Shown: one piece after another, positions 25,085 through 34,179 of the stretch | Layout of the letters: the number at the start of each line of letters is the position of its first letter | Numbering within the stretch: position 1 is the first letter of the stretch | Assembly: GCA_017450005.1 (NCBI GenBank) | Contig: JAFSYM010000002.1 | Coordinates: 1-37,947 of the forward strand | Reading direction: 5' to 3' | From: Clostridia bacterium | GTDB lineage: Bacteria; Bacillota; Clostridia; Oscillospirales; Acutalibacteraceae | DNA: 37,947 nt | Notes under the pieces: generated by a model | What the model saw: the letters and a program-made list of their open reading frames with translations, nothing else | Databases searched by the model: none | Told to the model about the DNA's origin: nothing | Position numbers and translations under genes: made by a program

Positions 25085-26050
25085 TTATCGTCCCTCCTTG
25101 CGGGTAAACAGCCCGCTCTGTTCGACCAGGTCAATCGCCTGTCGGAGCGGGTCAGAAGTATCGTCCATATAGATCCGATGAATGTCCGGCATACGCCGGA
25201 ACCATGTAAGCTGCCGCTTGGCATAGCGGCGCGTCTGCTGCTTGAGATGCGAAACAGCCGTGTCAAACGTAATCTCGCCGCGAAAATACGGCAGGAACTC
25301 CTTGCATCCGATTGCCTGACGCGCAGTACCGTCATCAAAGCCGTACTTTTCGTAAAAAGTACGCGCCTCCTGCTCCAGGCCGCAGCGCACCATCTCATCG
25401 ACGCGGCGGTCAATGCGCGCATAGAGGTTTTGCCGATCACGAAAATCGAGGCAGACCACAAGCGCACGATACGGTGAAGGATTGCTGCGTGAGAGCGAAC
25501 GCTGCTGCGCAAGCGTGCAGCCGGTTGTCCGAAAAACTTCGAGTGCGCGGATCACGCGTCCGAGATTGTTGGGATGCAGCGAAGCGGCACCGTCGGGATC
25601 AGCCGCCTCGAGCAAACGCCAGACGGCACGGCTGCCGAGAACCTGCGCGACCGCCTGCATCTGCGCGCGGAACGAAGGGTCTGCACTCTCGCCGGTGAAA
25701 GAAATGTTTTCTAAAAAAGACTGCACATACAAACCGGTACCGCCGCACAAAATGACGTTTTTGCCGCGGGAACGAATCTCCTGCACACATTCTGCGGCGC
25801 GCGAGCAGAAATCAGCCGCGCTGAACGCGCAGTCCGGCGACAGAAAGCCGAGCAGATGGTGCGGCACGCCGTCCATTTCTTCCGCAGACGGGCGCGCTGT
25901 CGATATGAACAGCTCCGAATAAATCTGCATGGAGTCCGCGGAAATAATTTCGGCATCGAAGGTTTTTGCAAGCCGGACAGCCAGAGACGTCTTGCCGGAC
26001 GCCGTAGGGCCGACAACGGCAAGTACCGGAATCTGCTCAAACGCGTCCAA
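25085..26050 (-). CDS. miaA: tRNA dimethylallyltransferase MiaA
   Basis: This 321-aa enzyme adds the isopentenyl group to A37 of tRNAs reading UNN codons. The P-loop is GPTASGKT at 14-21; ISADSMQIY and HHLLGFLSPD are family motifs, as is GGTGLYVQSFL. The start is TTG with GGAG 7 nt upstream, overlapping the end of mutL by 14 nt. MiaB, which methylthiolates the same base, is encoded at the head of this block. The mutS-mutL-miaA order is conserved in many bacteria. Confidence 0.96.
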   Translation of the reverse strand: MDAFEQIPVLAVVGPTASGKTSLAVRLAKTFDAEIISADSMQIYSELFISTARPSAEEMDGVPHHLLGFLSPDCAFSAADFCSRAAECVQEIRSRGKNVILCGGTGLYVQSFLENISFTGESADPSFRAQMQAVAQVLGSRAVWRLLEAADPDGAASLHPNNLGRVIRALEVFRTTGCTLAQQRSLSRSNPSPYRALVVCLDFRDRQNLYARIDRRVDEMVRCGLEQEARTFYEKYGFDDGTARQAIGCKEFLPYFRGEITFDTAVSHLKQQTRRYAKRQLTWFRRMPDIHRIYMDDTSDPLRQAIDLVEQSGLFTRKEGR

Positions 26051-27998
26051 AGCTCTTCTCCATTTCCCGCCGCGTCATTTCGATCATTACCGGGCGACCG
26101 TGCGGACAGGTGCGGATGTCCGGCATCGAAAGCAGCTTTTCCGTGAATGCCTGCAATTCGTACTCGGACGTGAAATCGCCGCCCTTGATCGCTGCGCGGC
26201 AAGCCGTATTGTGATAGATCCAGTCCATTTTATCCGATAAAAGCTGCTGCGTGCTGCGGCAAAGATAGCCCGCCAGTTCCTCCAGCGCTTCCTTAGCCTG
26301 CGCCGCATCCAGTAAAATGGGGCATGCCGTCAACGCGATTGTTCCGGTACCGAAGTCTTCCACAAGAAATCCGGTGTCGGCAAGCAGCTCCGCGTTTTGC
26401 AGAACGGCGTCATATTCCTCTTTGCGCAAGGTGACCGGGATCGGCGCGAGCAGCATCTGCGTCGCTTTTCCATCGGTACCTGAACGAAGCTGATCGTAGA
26501 GCATGCGTTCGTGGGCGGCATGTTTGTCAATGATCCAGATTTTGTCGCCGGTTTCGACAAAAATATAGGTACGGAACGCCTCTCCGATGATCCGGAAGTC
26601 CGGTACCTGTGCTGCATCGGAGGCCGACTCTTCCGAAAATGCCGGTTCGGGCACGTCTTCTTTGTTCGGTGCCGAAGGAGTTTCCTGCGAAAGCGAAAGT
26701 GAATCCGTCTTCGGCGGTGTTTCCGGTTCGGTCGGCTGTGCCAGGAAAGCAAATTCGTCGTCCGTCTGCGGCGCCATCGCGGGCGAACGCATCTGCACAA
26801 AGGCGGACGTATCGGCCGGTTCAACCGGTTTCTTTCCTGCCGGCGCAGGATCGGTCACGGTCGAAGCATCGGACGTATGCACAAAAAAGTCCGGCCGTTT
26901 CTTCGGCAGATCGCGCAGACCCATTTGTTCCGGCTGCCCTGCGCCGGTCAATTCATAGTAGCCGCGCACGGCCTTTGCGCTCGGCCTGAGCGGCATGTGC
27001 GCCTTGGAGTGATCGCCTTCGAGCGCGTTTTTGACCGCGTAATAGACCGCGTTGAAGATCGCCTTTTCATTGGCAAAGCGCACTTCGACCTTTGCCGGAT
27101 GCACATTGACGTCAACCAGGAAGTTCGGCACCGTAATATTCAGCACACAGGACGGGAATTTGCCCGCCATAATTGCGTGCCGATACGCTTCGGACAGGGC
27201 GGCTGAACCCGTTCCCGTCTTGATGAAACGTCCGTTGAGAAAGAAAAACTGCATACTGCGGTTCGGTCGCGCAGCGCTCGGCTTGGAAATCAGACCATCC
27301 ACGGTCACACCGTCGCACGAAGAGGACGCAGGAATCATGTCCTGCAGGAAGTCGCGTCCGAACACGGCATATACCGCGCTCTCCAATTTGCCGTCGCCGG
27401 GCGTGAGCAGCGTCTGCTTGTCCTCGCGGATAAAGCGGATGCTCACTTCCGGGTGTGAGAGCGCAATCCGATCGACTACGCCCGCCACGGAATTCGCCTC
27501 CGTCACGTCCTTCTTCAGGAATTTCATGCGCGCCGGCGTGTTGTAGAACAGATCGCGCACGATGAGCGTTGTGCCGAATGGGCACCCCGCATCGTCGAGC
27601 AGCGTTTCCTCGCCGCCTTCAATGCAGTAGCGCGTGCCGACCGCTTCCTCCGGCGTGCGCGTCATGATCTCGATCCGGCTGACCGCCGCCGCGGAAGCCA
27701 ACGCTTCTCCGCGGAATCCTAAGGTACCGATACGATCGAGGTCCTCCTCCGCGTGCACTTTACTGGTCGCGTGGCTGACAAAGGCATTGCGGATATCCTC
27801 ACGCGCAATGCCGCAACCGTCATCCGTCACGCGGATGAATTGTATGCCGCCGCGGCGGATCTCGACGGTGATCTTCTTTGCGCCGGCGTCAATGCTGTTT
27901 TCCAGCAGCTCCTTGACCACGGACGACGGCCGCTCCACGACCTCGCCCGCCGCGATCAGATCCGCAACAGACTTCGGCAATCGAATGATTTTCGGCAC
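26037..27998 (-). CDS. mutL: DNA mismatch repair protein MutL
   Basis: This 653-aa protein has an N-terminal GHKL ATPase: ELLENSIDAGA with N34, DDGCGI at 59-64, and the GFRGEAL and NTPARMKFL motifs. A proline/serine-rich linker spans about 340-450. The C-terminal dimerisation and endonuclease domain has IDKHAAHERMLYD and CPHGRPVMIEM. The canonical nuclease motif is DQHA-x2-E-x4-E; here the second residue is K and the last E is D, while the cysteine motif is kept. GTG start with AGGTGG 8 nt upstream. It is probably a nicking MutL acting with MutS. Confidence 0.96.
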   Translation of the reverse strand: MPKIIRLPKSVADLIAAGEVVERPSSVVKELLENSIDAGAKKITVEIRRGGIQFIRVTDDGCGIAREDIRNAFVSHATSKVHAEEDLDRIGTLGFRGEALASAAAVSRIEIMTRTPEEAVGTRYCIEGGEETLLDDAGCPFGTTLIVRDLFYNTPARMKFLKKDVTEANSVAGVVDRIALSHPEVSIRFIREDKQTLLTPGDGKLESAVYAVFGRDFLQDMIPASSSCDGVTVDGLISKPSAARPNRSMQFFFLNGRFIKTGTGSAALSEAYRHAIMAGKFPSCVLNITVPNFLVDVNVHPAKVEVRFANEKAIFNAVYYAVKNALEGDHSKAHMPLRPSAKAVRGYYELTGAGQPEQMGLRDLPKKRPDFFVHTSDASTVTDPAPAGKKPVEPADTSAFVQMRSPAMAPQTDDEFAFLAQPTEPETPPKTDSLSLSQETPSAPNKEDVPEPAFSEESASDAAQVPDFRIIGEAFRTYIFVETGDKIWIIDKHAAHERMLYDQLRSGTDGKATQMLLAPIPVTLRKEEYDAVLQNAELLADTGFLVEDFGTGTIALTACPILLDAAQAKEALEELAGYLCRSTQQLLSDKMDWIYHNTACRAAIKGGDFTSEYELQAFTEKLLSMPDIRTCPHGRPVMIEMTRREMEKSFGRV

Positions 27999-28037
27999 AA
28001 CAAGACCACCTTTCCGTTTGGTATAGATTAAAAGTCG

Positions 28038-30650
28038 TTATATGTTCTTTGCCTCGGCGCAGAGTGTAAACAGCTCAGTGAGCGCTTCAATGGGCGTGAG
28101 CGTATTGACGTCCAGATTGCGCAGTCTTCCGACGATTGCGCTCTCCCGTCCGCCGCCGAATGTAATCTGTCCGGAGGATTCATCCGGTACCGAATCTTTT
28201 TGCGGGATTTGTACGGTATATCCCTTCTCCTCCAGCTCGTGCAGAATCTCTTTCGCCCGCTGCACAACACCGTTCGGGACGCCCGCGAGCTTCGCTACCT
28301 CAATACCGTAGCTGCCGTCTGCGCCGCCTCGTACAATTCTGCGCAGGAATGTAATATCGTCGCCGCGTTTTTTGACGGCGATATTGTAGTTTCGCACGCC
28401 CTCTACCGTGTTTTCAAGCTCGGTCAGCTCATGGTAATGCGTGGCAAACAGTGTTTTCGCACCGAGTTTCTTCGGGTCCGCAGCATATTCCAGTACTGCA
28501 CGCGCAATGCTCATGCCGTCATACGTGGATGTACCGCGTCCGATCTCGTCAAAAATAATCAGACTCCTGCTTGTCGCATTCTTTAGGATGGTCGCCACTT
28601 CGCTCATCTCTACCATGAACGTCGATTGTCCGCTTGCCAGATCGTCCGACGCGCCGACGCGGGTAAAGATACTGTCGCACACGCCGATTGTCGCCGACTG
28701 CGCCGGGACAAACGAGCCGATCTGCGCCATCAGCGTAATGAGTGCAACCTGCCGCATATAGGTTGATTTACCCGCCATATTGGGGCCTGTGATGATCGCG
28801 CAGCGGTTGTCGCCGCAATCGAGCAGCGTATCATTGGGCACGAAGGGCGCGCCGTCAAGCATACGCTCCACCACAGGGTGACGGCCCTCGCGGATCTCCA
28901 GCGTGCGCTCGTCGGTGACGCACGGACAGACATAATTCTGATCCTCCGCTACCTGCGCAAACGAACAGAGCGTGTCGAGCGCCGCCACAGCGGCGGCGGT
29001 TCTCTGAATACGTGTGAACTGGTCGGCAACTTTTTCACGCACCGCGGAAAAAATCTCGTACTCCAGTCCGGTGATGCGCTCCTGGGCGCTGAGCACCTTC
29101 GCCTCAAGCGCCTTGAGCTCCTCGGTGATGAAACGCTCGCAGTTGGCAAGCGTCTGCTTGCGGATGTATGTTTCCGGCACCAGCTCTTTGAAAGCGTTCG
29201 GTACCTCAATATAATACCCGAACACACGGTTATAGCCGATTTTCAGCTTTTTGATGCCGGTGCGCTCCTGCTCCTGCATCTGAATGGACGCAATAAAGCC
29301 CTTGTTGTCCGTCACAATGCTGCGCAGTGCGTCCAGCTCGGCATTGAATCCGTCGCAGATCATGCCGCCCTCACGCACCGAAAACGGCGGATCCTCCACG
29401 ATTGCAGCGCGAATCCAGCCTGCCACGTCCTCAAGCGTATCTGTCTGCGCAAACAGCTCCTGCAGCAGCGCCGCACCGCGTCCGTCCATAGCCGATTTGA
29501 GCGCGGGCAGTTTTTCCGCCATCAGCTGCAAAGCCTTGAGTTCCTTTGCGTTTGCCGTACCGTAAACGACACGCGCCATCACGCGTTCCATATCGCCGAC
29601 GTCGGCAAGCAGTACGCGAATCTCGCGGCGCAGAATGCTCTCGCGCACAAGCTCGTCCACCGCACCCTGCCGGCGCGTAATCCGCGGAATGCTCAGAAGC
29701 GGCTGTTCAAGCCAGCTTCGGATCAGCCGCTTGCCCATCGGTGTGCGCGTCTTGTCCAATACCCACAACAGTGTGCCGCGTTTTTCGCGTGTGCGCATCG
29801 TCTCGGTCAGTTCCAGATTGCGGCGCGAGGAAGCGTCGAGCTTCATAAAACGCGCGTCGCTGTAATAATCCACAGAGCGAATATTTTCCAGCTCTGATTT
29901 CTGCACATCCTTCAGGTACCGAAGCGATGCGCCGAGCGCACAGAGCGCCTGCTCGCCTTCGATCCCGATCTCGGACGCCGAGGCAATCCGAAAATGCCGC
30001 AAAACCTCCGCACCGCAGACAGACGCCGAAAAATAGCCCTCGTCCATCGTTTCGAGCGACGCGTGAATCCGATCCCGGACAAACTGCACGATCTCTCCGT
30101 TGGCGCATGCTCCCGGAGACAGCAGCACCTCAGTCGGCGAAAAGCGGCAAAGCTCGTTGATGACCTTTGCGGCGGCGTCCTTGCCGGAAAGCTGCGCCAG
30201 ATGCACCTCGCCCGTGGACACGTCCGAGAAGCAAATACCCGCTTCTTTTTTGGCGAGCACGATGCAGCAAAGATAGTTGTTGCGCGACTCGTCGAGCATG
30301 CTGCTCTCGATCACTGTACCGGGCGTAATCACGCGCACGACGTCACGCCGCACCAGCCCCTTGGCCAGTGCGGGATCCTCGGTCTGCTCGCAGATGGCGA
30401 CCTTATAGCCCTTCTGCACCAAACGCGCGATATAGGAATCGGCACTGTGAAACGGTACACCGCACATCGGCGCACGCTCTTCCTGCCCGCAGTCGCGGCC
30501 GGTCAGTACCAGTTCCAACTCCCGCGAAGCCGTCTTGGCGTCGTCGAAGAACATCTCGTAGAAATCGCCCAGACGGAACATCAGGATCGTGTCGCTGTAT
30601 TCTTTTTTGATTTCAAAATACTGCCGCATCATCGGCGTCAATTCCGCCAT
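28038..30650 (-). CDS. mutS: DNA mismatch repair protein MutS
   Basis: This 870-aa mismatch sensor carries the intercalating F-Y-E at residues 30-32 (LGDFYEMFF). Connector, core and clamp domains fill the middle. The C-terminal ABC ATPase has GPNMAGKST near residue 615, MVEMSEVATIL, and Walker B LIIFDEIGRGTSTYDG followed by FATHYHEL. The length is usual for MutS1. The Shine-Dalgarno is modest (GTGGGG). mutL follows after 39 nt and ylbF precedes by 48 nt. Confidence 0.97.
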   Translation of the reverse strand: MAELTPMMRQYFEIKKEYSDTILMFRLGDFYEMFFDDAKTASRELELVLTGRDCGQEERAPMCGVPFHSADSYIARLVQKGYKVAICEQTEDPALAKGLVRRDVVRVITPGTVIESSMLDESRNNYLCCIVLAKKEAGICFSDVSTGEVHLAQLSGKDAAAKVINELCRFSPTEVLLSPGACANGEIVQFVRDRIHASLETMDEGYFSASVCGAEVLRHFRIASASEIGIEGEQALCALGASLRYLKDVQKSELENIRSVDYYSDARFMKLDASSRRNLELTETMRTREKRGTLLWVLDKTRTPMGKRLIRSWLEQPLLSIPRITRRQGAVDELVRESILRREIRVLLADVGDMERVMARVVYGTANAKELKALQLMAEKLPALKSAMDGRGAALLQELFAQTDTLEDVAGWIRAAIVEDPPFSVREGGMICDGFNAELDALRSIVTDNKGFIASIQMQEQERTGIKKLKIGYNRVFGYYIEVPNAFKELVPETYIRKQTLANCERFITEELKALEAKVLSAQERITGLEYEIFSAVREKVADQFTRIQRTAAAVAALDTLCSFAQVAEDQNYVCPCVTDERTLEIREGRHPVVERMLDGAPFVPNDTLLDCGDNRCAIITGPNMAGKSTYMRQVALITLMAQIGSFVPAQSATIGVCDSIFTRVGASDDLASGQSTFMVEMSEVATILKNATSRSLIIFDEIGRGTSTYDGMSIARAVLEYAADPKKLGAKTLFATHYHELTELENTVEGVRNYNIAVKKRGDDITFLRRIVRGGADGSYGIEVAKLAGVPNGVVQRAKEILHELEEKGYTVQIPQKDSVPDESSGQITFGGGRESAIVGRLRNLDVNTLTPIEALTELFTLCAEAKNI

Positions 30651-30698
30651 GGATGCCCCACTTCCAGTTCTGTTTTAGTTTCTCTTTCCGATCCCGGA

Positions 30699-31106
30699 TC
30701 AACCGCAGCCGCCGCAGCTGCCGCAGTCGCCGCCGCATGCGCTCGCGTTCGGATCGCACGTCATCGGATCCTCGCCGCGCACACACAGCGTCAAAATGCC
30801 CGTGATTTCCTTCATCAGCGCGTCGATTGCATCGCGCGCCTTCTCGTAACGGCGCATGTTCGGATTGCACATCACTTCGTTGTACAGCGCGTTGAACTGC
30901 TGGTCGTATTCCTTGAGCTTCTGCTCGTCCTTGTCCTCTTTTGCCGCCTCGCGGTTGTAGGACATGTGCACAAGCTGGATCTTGCCGATCAGCGCGTTCA
31001 GCGCGTCGTCCTTTTCGTTTTCGGCGTGCGCTTCCATGAATTCGATGTAACGCGCATCCTGCTGGATCGCAGCGCCCAGCTCTCTTGCCATTTGAATCAG
31101 ATCCAT
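30699..31106 (-). CDS. YlbF/YmcA family protein with cysteine-rich tail
   Basis: This 135-aa helical protein resembles YlbF/YmcA (MDLIQMARELGAAIQQDARYIEF, then LIGKIQLVH, then FNALYNEVMCNPNMRRYEKA). In Bacillus, YlbF, YmcA and YaaT form a complex that guides RNase Y mRNA processing and carries Fe-S clusters. Here the last 30 residues contain six cysteines (LCV, TCD, ACGGDCGSCGGCG), a plausible metal or cluster site. AAAGGAG precedes the ATG. Whether it works with RNase Y in this organism is inference. Confidence 0.8.
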   Translation of the reverse strand: MDLIQMARELGAAIQQDARYIEFMEAHAENEKDDALNALIGKIQLVHMSYNREAAKEDKDEQKLKEYDQQFNALYNEVMCNPNMRRYEKARDAIDALMKEITGILTLCVRGEDPMTCDPNASACGGDCGSCGGCG

Positions 31107-31121
31107 TGTCTATATCTCCTT

Positions 31122-31940
31122 TTATGCATTTTGTTCTAATGATTCGCACATGTCGCGGAATCGGACTGCCCGCTCCATGGCAGTTTGCAGAAATTCACGA
31201 TACGGCCTGTCCGCATGGCGACGCGCCGTGCGCGAGGAATACTCGAACGTCAGCGGGCCGTCGTAGCCGCTTTGCACGATTTTCCGCGCAACCCACTCCC
31301 AGTCGAGCACACCGTCGAACGGCAGCATGTGCAAATCGTCGCGAAAGTCAATGTTGCCCGGCTGCGTGACGCCGTAGTTGTCGTGCAGGTGCAGGCATTG
31401 CAGCCGATCACCGTACAGCGCCATCATGTCGATGTGCGGCGTATAGCACAGGTTGTGGCCGCAATCCCAGCAAAATCCGTGGAACGGGCCGTCAATCGCC
31501 GCCATGATTTCATGCAGATGCGGGAACGGTTCCAGGTTTTCAAAGCAGATGTGCACGTCCTTCTTTTCGGCGTATTCACACATCGTTCGGTACCGAATGA
31601 ATCCGAGCTCGCACGTTTCGGGCGGATGGTTGCCGACCGTAGTGTGCATCACAAGCTTGTGAATATCGGCAGATGCGCACTCGTCAATAATGCGCAGCAT
31701 CAACGCGTGGTAATCCGCGCCCGCCTGCGTATCCTGCCAGAAGCTGTTGATGCCGCCGAACGGCGCATGCAGCGAATCGATCCGAAGCCCCTGCGCACGC
31801 GCAAACTGCGCACGTTCAAGCGTATCCGTTTCTTCTTCCCAATCGAAAAAAGTATAGTCAAAGCCGGTTTCGGCAATCAGACGAAGCTGCTCACGCCACG
31901 GTGTGCCGCCGTCCGTCAGGCTGACGCCAAGCGCTCTCAC
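31122..31940 (-). CDS. Sugar phosphate isomerase/epimerase-like TIM-barrel protein
   Basis: This 272-aa protein fits the xylose isomerase-like TIM barrel family (AP endonuclease 2 fold). Likely metal ligands are E in CFENLEPF, D and H in FCWDCGHNLC, H in LHLHDNYG, and a C-terminal E in LTFEYSS. The substrate is unknown. It starts with GTG overlapping the miaB stop by 4 nt, with GGGGAG 8 nt upstream. A related domain occurs in the exported protein encoded on the other side of miaB and the repeats. Confidence 0.83.
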   Translation of the reverse strand: MRALGVSLTDGGTPWREQLRLIAETGFDYTFFDWEEETDTLERAQFARAQGLRIDSLHAPFGGINSFWQDTQAGADYHALMLRIIDECASADIHKLVMHTTVGNHPPETCELGFIRYRTMCEYAEKKDVHICFENLEPFPHLHEIMAAIDGPFHGFCWDCGHNLCYTPHIDMMALYGDRLQCLHLHDNYGVTQPGNIDFRDDLHMLPFDGVLDWEWVARKIVQSGYDGPLTFEYSSRTARRHADRPYREFLQTAMERAVRFRDMCESLEQNA

Positions 31941-33346
31941 GGCTCAATCTCCCCTTTCAGCGTCCATCCGGCGCGCTCTGTCACGCGCACAGTCACGAAC
32001 GATCCGATCCTGTCCGCTTCGCCCGGAAATTCCACCGTCATGCTGCCGGACGTTTTGCCCGTCAGCAGACCGGGCCGGCTCTCCTCCTCGCACAGCACGC
32101 GGAACGAACGGCCGATCATGGCCTCGGCAATGCGTGCGGAATGCTGCGCCTGTAGTTTTTCGAGCGCCTGGAAGCGGCGCACTTTTTCGGCACGATCCGT
32201 CTCGTCCGGCATGCACGCGGCCTTTGTTCCCGCGCGCGGTGAAAAGATAAACAGGAACAGCGACGAAAAGCCGACGGTATCGGCCAGCGACAGCGTGTCC
32301 TCGAACTCCTCTGCCGTCTCGCCGGGAAATCCGACGATAACGTCGCTCGTCAGCAGCAGATCGGGTATTTTTTCCTTGGCGTACCGCACAAGGGACAGAT
32401 ACTTCTCCCGGTCATAGTGCCGGTTCATTTCGCGCAGAATGCGGTCGTTGCCGCTCTGGAACGGCAGATGCAGATGTCGCTCCACCTTTTCGCACGCGGC
32501 GATTGTGTCGATCAGCTCACGCGTGCAGTCCTTGGGGTGCGACGTCATAAATCGCACGATGAACTCGCCGGGGATCTCGTTAATCCGGCGCAGCAGTCCG
32601 GAAAAATTGACGTCGCCCTTGTAGGAATTGACGTTTTGCCCGAGCAGGGTAATCTCCTTGTAGCCGGCCTGCACAACCGTGCGTACCTCGTCAAGGATCG
32701 CTTCTGTCGAGCGGCTGCGCTCGCGTCCGCGCACATACGGGACGATACAGTAGCTGCAAAAATTGTTGCAGCCGTACATGATCGGCACCCACGCCTTGAA
32801 ACTGCTGTCGCGCGAGACGGGAATCTGCTCGGCAATCACGCCGTCCGACTGCAGAATTTCGTAGACCTTTTCGCCCGTGCAGTACAGGCGGTAGAGAAAC
32901 TCCGGCAAACGGTGCGTCACATGCGTGCCGAACACCAGATCCACAAAGGGATAGCTGCGCTGCAGGCGTTCGGTGACGCGCGGCTGCTGCACCATGCAGC
33001 CGCACAGTGCGATCTTCATGTGCCGGCGGCGATTCTTCAGTGGTTTAAGGGCGCCGACGTTGCCGAACACTCTGTCCTCGGCGTGCTCGCGCACGGCGCA
33101 TGTGTTGTACAGCACAAAATCCGCTTCCTCACGCACGTCGGTGAACGCAAAGCCGCACGCATGCAGCATGCCCTTCATGCGCTCGCCGTCGGACACGTTG
33201 CCCTGGCAGCCGTAGGTATGCACGAACGCACGCGGCGGATCGTCGAACCGTGCCGAAAGCACCGTGCGCACCAGTGCGGCATACTCCCGCTGCCGCGCGA
33301 TTTCGTCAGGCGGCACCATATTTTTATTCAGGTCATACAGGCTCAA
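31937..33346 (-). CDS. miaB: tRNA-2-methylthio-N6-dimethylallyladenosine synthase MiaB
   Basis: This 469-aa radical-SAM methylthiotransferase acts on i6A37 made by MiaA. Three N-terminal cluster cysteines are C47 (YGCQGN), C83 (NTCAVRE) and C117 (CGCMVQQ). The radical-SAM triad is C193/C197/C200 in YGCNNFCSYC, and a TRAM domain ends the protein. The start is TTG, 7 nt after AAAGGAG, with no closer ATG. It is the first gene of the leftward block and has its own strong promoter. Confidence 0.96.
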   Translation of the reverse strand: MSLYDLNKNMVPPDEIARQREYAALVRTVLSARFDDPPRAFVHTYGCQGNVSDGERMKGMLHACGFAFTDVREEADFVLYNTCAVREHAEDRVFGNVGALKPLKNRRRHMKIALCGCMVQQPRVTERLQRSYPFVDLVFGTHVTHRLPEFLYRLYCTGEKVYEILQSDGVIAEQIPVSRDSSFKAWVPIMYGCNNFCSYCIVPYVRGRERSRSTEAILDEVRTVVQAGYKEITLLGQNVNSYKGDVNFSGLLRRINEIPGEFIVRFMTSHPKDCTRELIDTIAACEKVERHLHLPFQSGNDRILREMNRHYDREKYLSLVRYAKEKIPDLLLTSDVIVGFPGETAEEFEDTLSLADTVGFSSLFLFIFSPRAGTKAACMPDETDRAEKVRRFQALEKLQAQHSARIAEAMIGRSFRVLCEEESRPGLLTGKTSGSMTVEFPGEADRIGSFVTVRVTERAGWTLKGEIEP

Positions 33347-33402
33347 AACCGTTCTCCTTTACAGAGGATAGAATAACACATCATATAACTATACAGATTA
33401 TC

Positions 33403-33431
33403 ATTATACTACGTTTCTGTGCAGATTGCAA
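33403..33431 (-). promoter_or_regulatory. Promoter of the miaB-led operon
   Basis: On the minus strand TTGCAA (33426-33431) and TATAAT (33403-33408) are separated by 17 nt. The predicted start near 33396 gives miaB a leader of about 50 nt. No other convincing promoter lies between here and the repeats, so this probably drives miaB, the TIM-barrel gene, ylbF and the mutSL genes. Confidence 0.75.
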
Positions 33432-33576
33432 GCACCAACATGCAAAAACCTGGCTCTTGACGGAAAAACGTGCAGCGCGTAAAGGCGATATAGCTGAAGA
33501 AACAGAGCAGATCGCATACATGCGTGCCGCCGTGCGGTACGATTCCGCTGCCGGCTTCTTTCGGAGATTTCCACGC

Positions 33577-34033
33577 GCTGCGCGCTCGGAATGACACTGA
33601 GAACGCGCAGAGGCGGAACGCATGGTTGCGTTCCCTACGCGGCGTCGCCGACGCGTTTCCTGTAGGGGTCGATGCCCTCATCATCCCGCACGTTCGGCAA
33701 AATGCCGTTCCCGGTTTCACATATACATAAAAAGAACCGTCATTGCGAAGGAGCGAAGCGACTGCGGCAATCCGTTTTCCCTGTTCTTGTCTGAACGTTT
33801 TTCGGGGAGACGGATTGCTTCGCTGCGATCGCAATACAATTAGACGGCAGATATTAGATGGTAGATTGTAGATGCGCGCACAGAAGGTGCGGCGTAGGGG
33901 CGGATCGCATCCGCCCGCTTGTCCGGCATCGTTCCGTTCGTCGCGGGGATGCGGATTGCTTCGCTGCGCTCGCAATGACACCGGCCTTGACGCTGTGCGG
34001 CGTAGGGGCGGATCGCATCCGCCCGCGATTCGC
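33577..34033. repeat. Cluster of short palindromic intergenic repeats
   Basis: Two repeat types are mixed. Type A, with core GGATTGCTTCGCTGCG followed by TCGCAATGAC, occurs at 33810-33837 and 33951-33979, and inverted at 33739-33775; the inverted copy and the first direct copy face each other. Type B contains GTAGGGGCGGATCGCATCC and an 8-bp stem (GGGCGGAT/ATCCGCCC). It occurs as two identical 32-bp copies at 33887-33918 and 33995-34026. A diverged relative lies at 33612-33640 with stem GGAACGCA/TGCGTTCC, next to a GCGTCG/CGACGC hairpin. No gene with a ribosome binding site is present between 33347 and 34179. The remaining sequence is unassigned. Confidence 0.75.
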
Positions 34034-34116
34034 GGCATCGCACAGCAAAGACCGGGCGGCGAACCGCGTCCATACAATCCCGCCGGAAATGCTTGCGCCA
34101 TTCTTTCGGAAACCAC

Positions 34117-34146
34117 TTGCAAGCGAGTGTGTATTTGTTGTATACT
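34117..34146 (+). promoter_or_regulatory. Promoter of the MBL-TIM / metallophosphoesterase gene pair
   Basis: TTGCAA (34117-34122) and TATACT (34141-34146) are separated by 18 nt. Transcription from about 34153 gives a leader of roughly 27 nt before the GTG start. The position supports that start over codons further upstream, which lie in or before the promoter. Confidence 0.65.
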
Positions 34147-34179
34147 CGAACAAAGAGTATTCTGAAACGGGGTGTTTCT

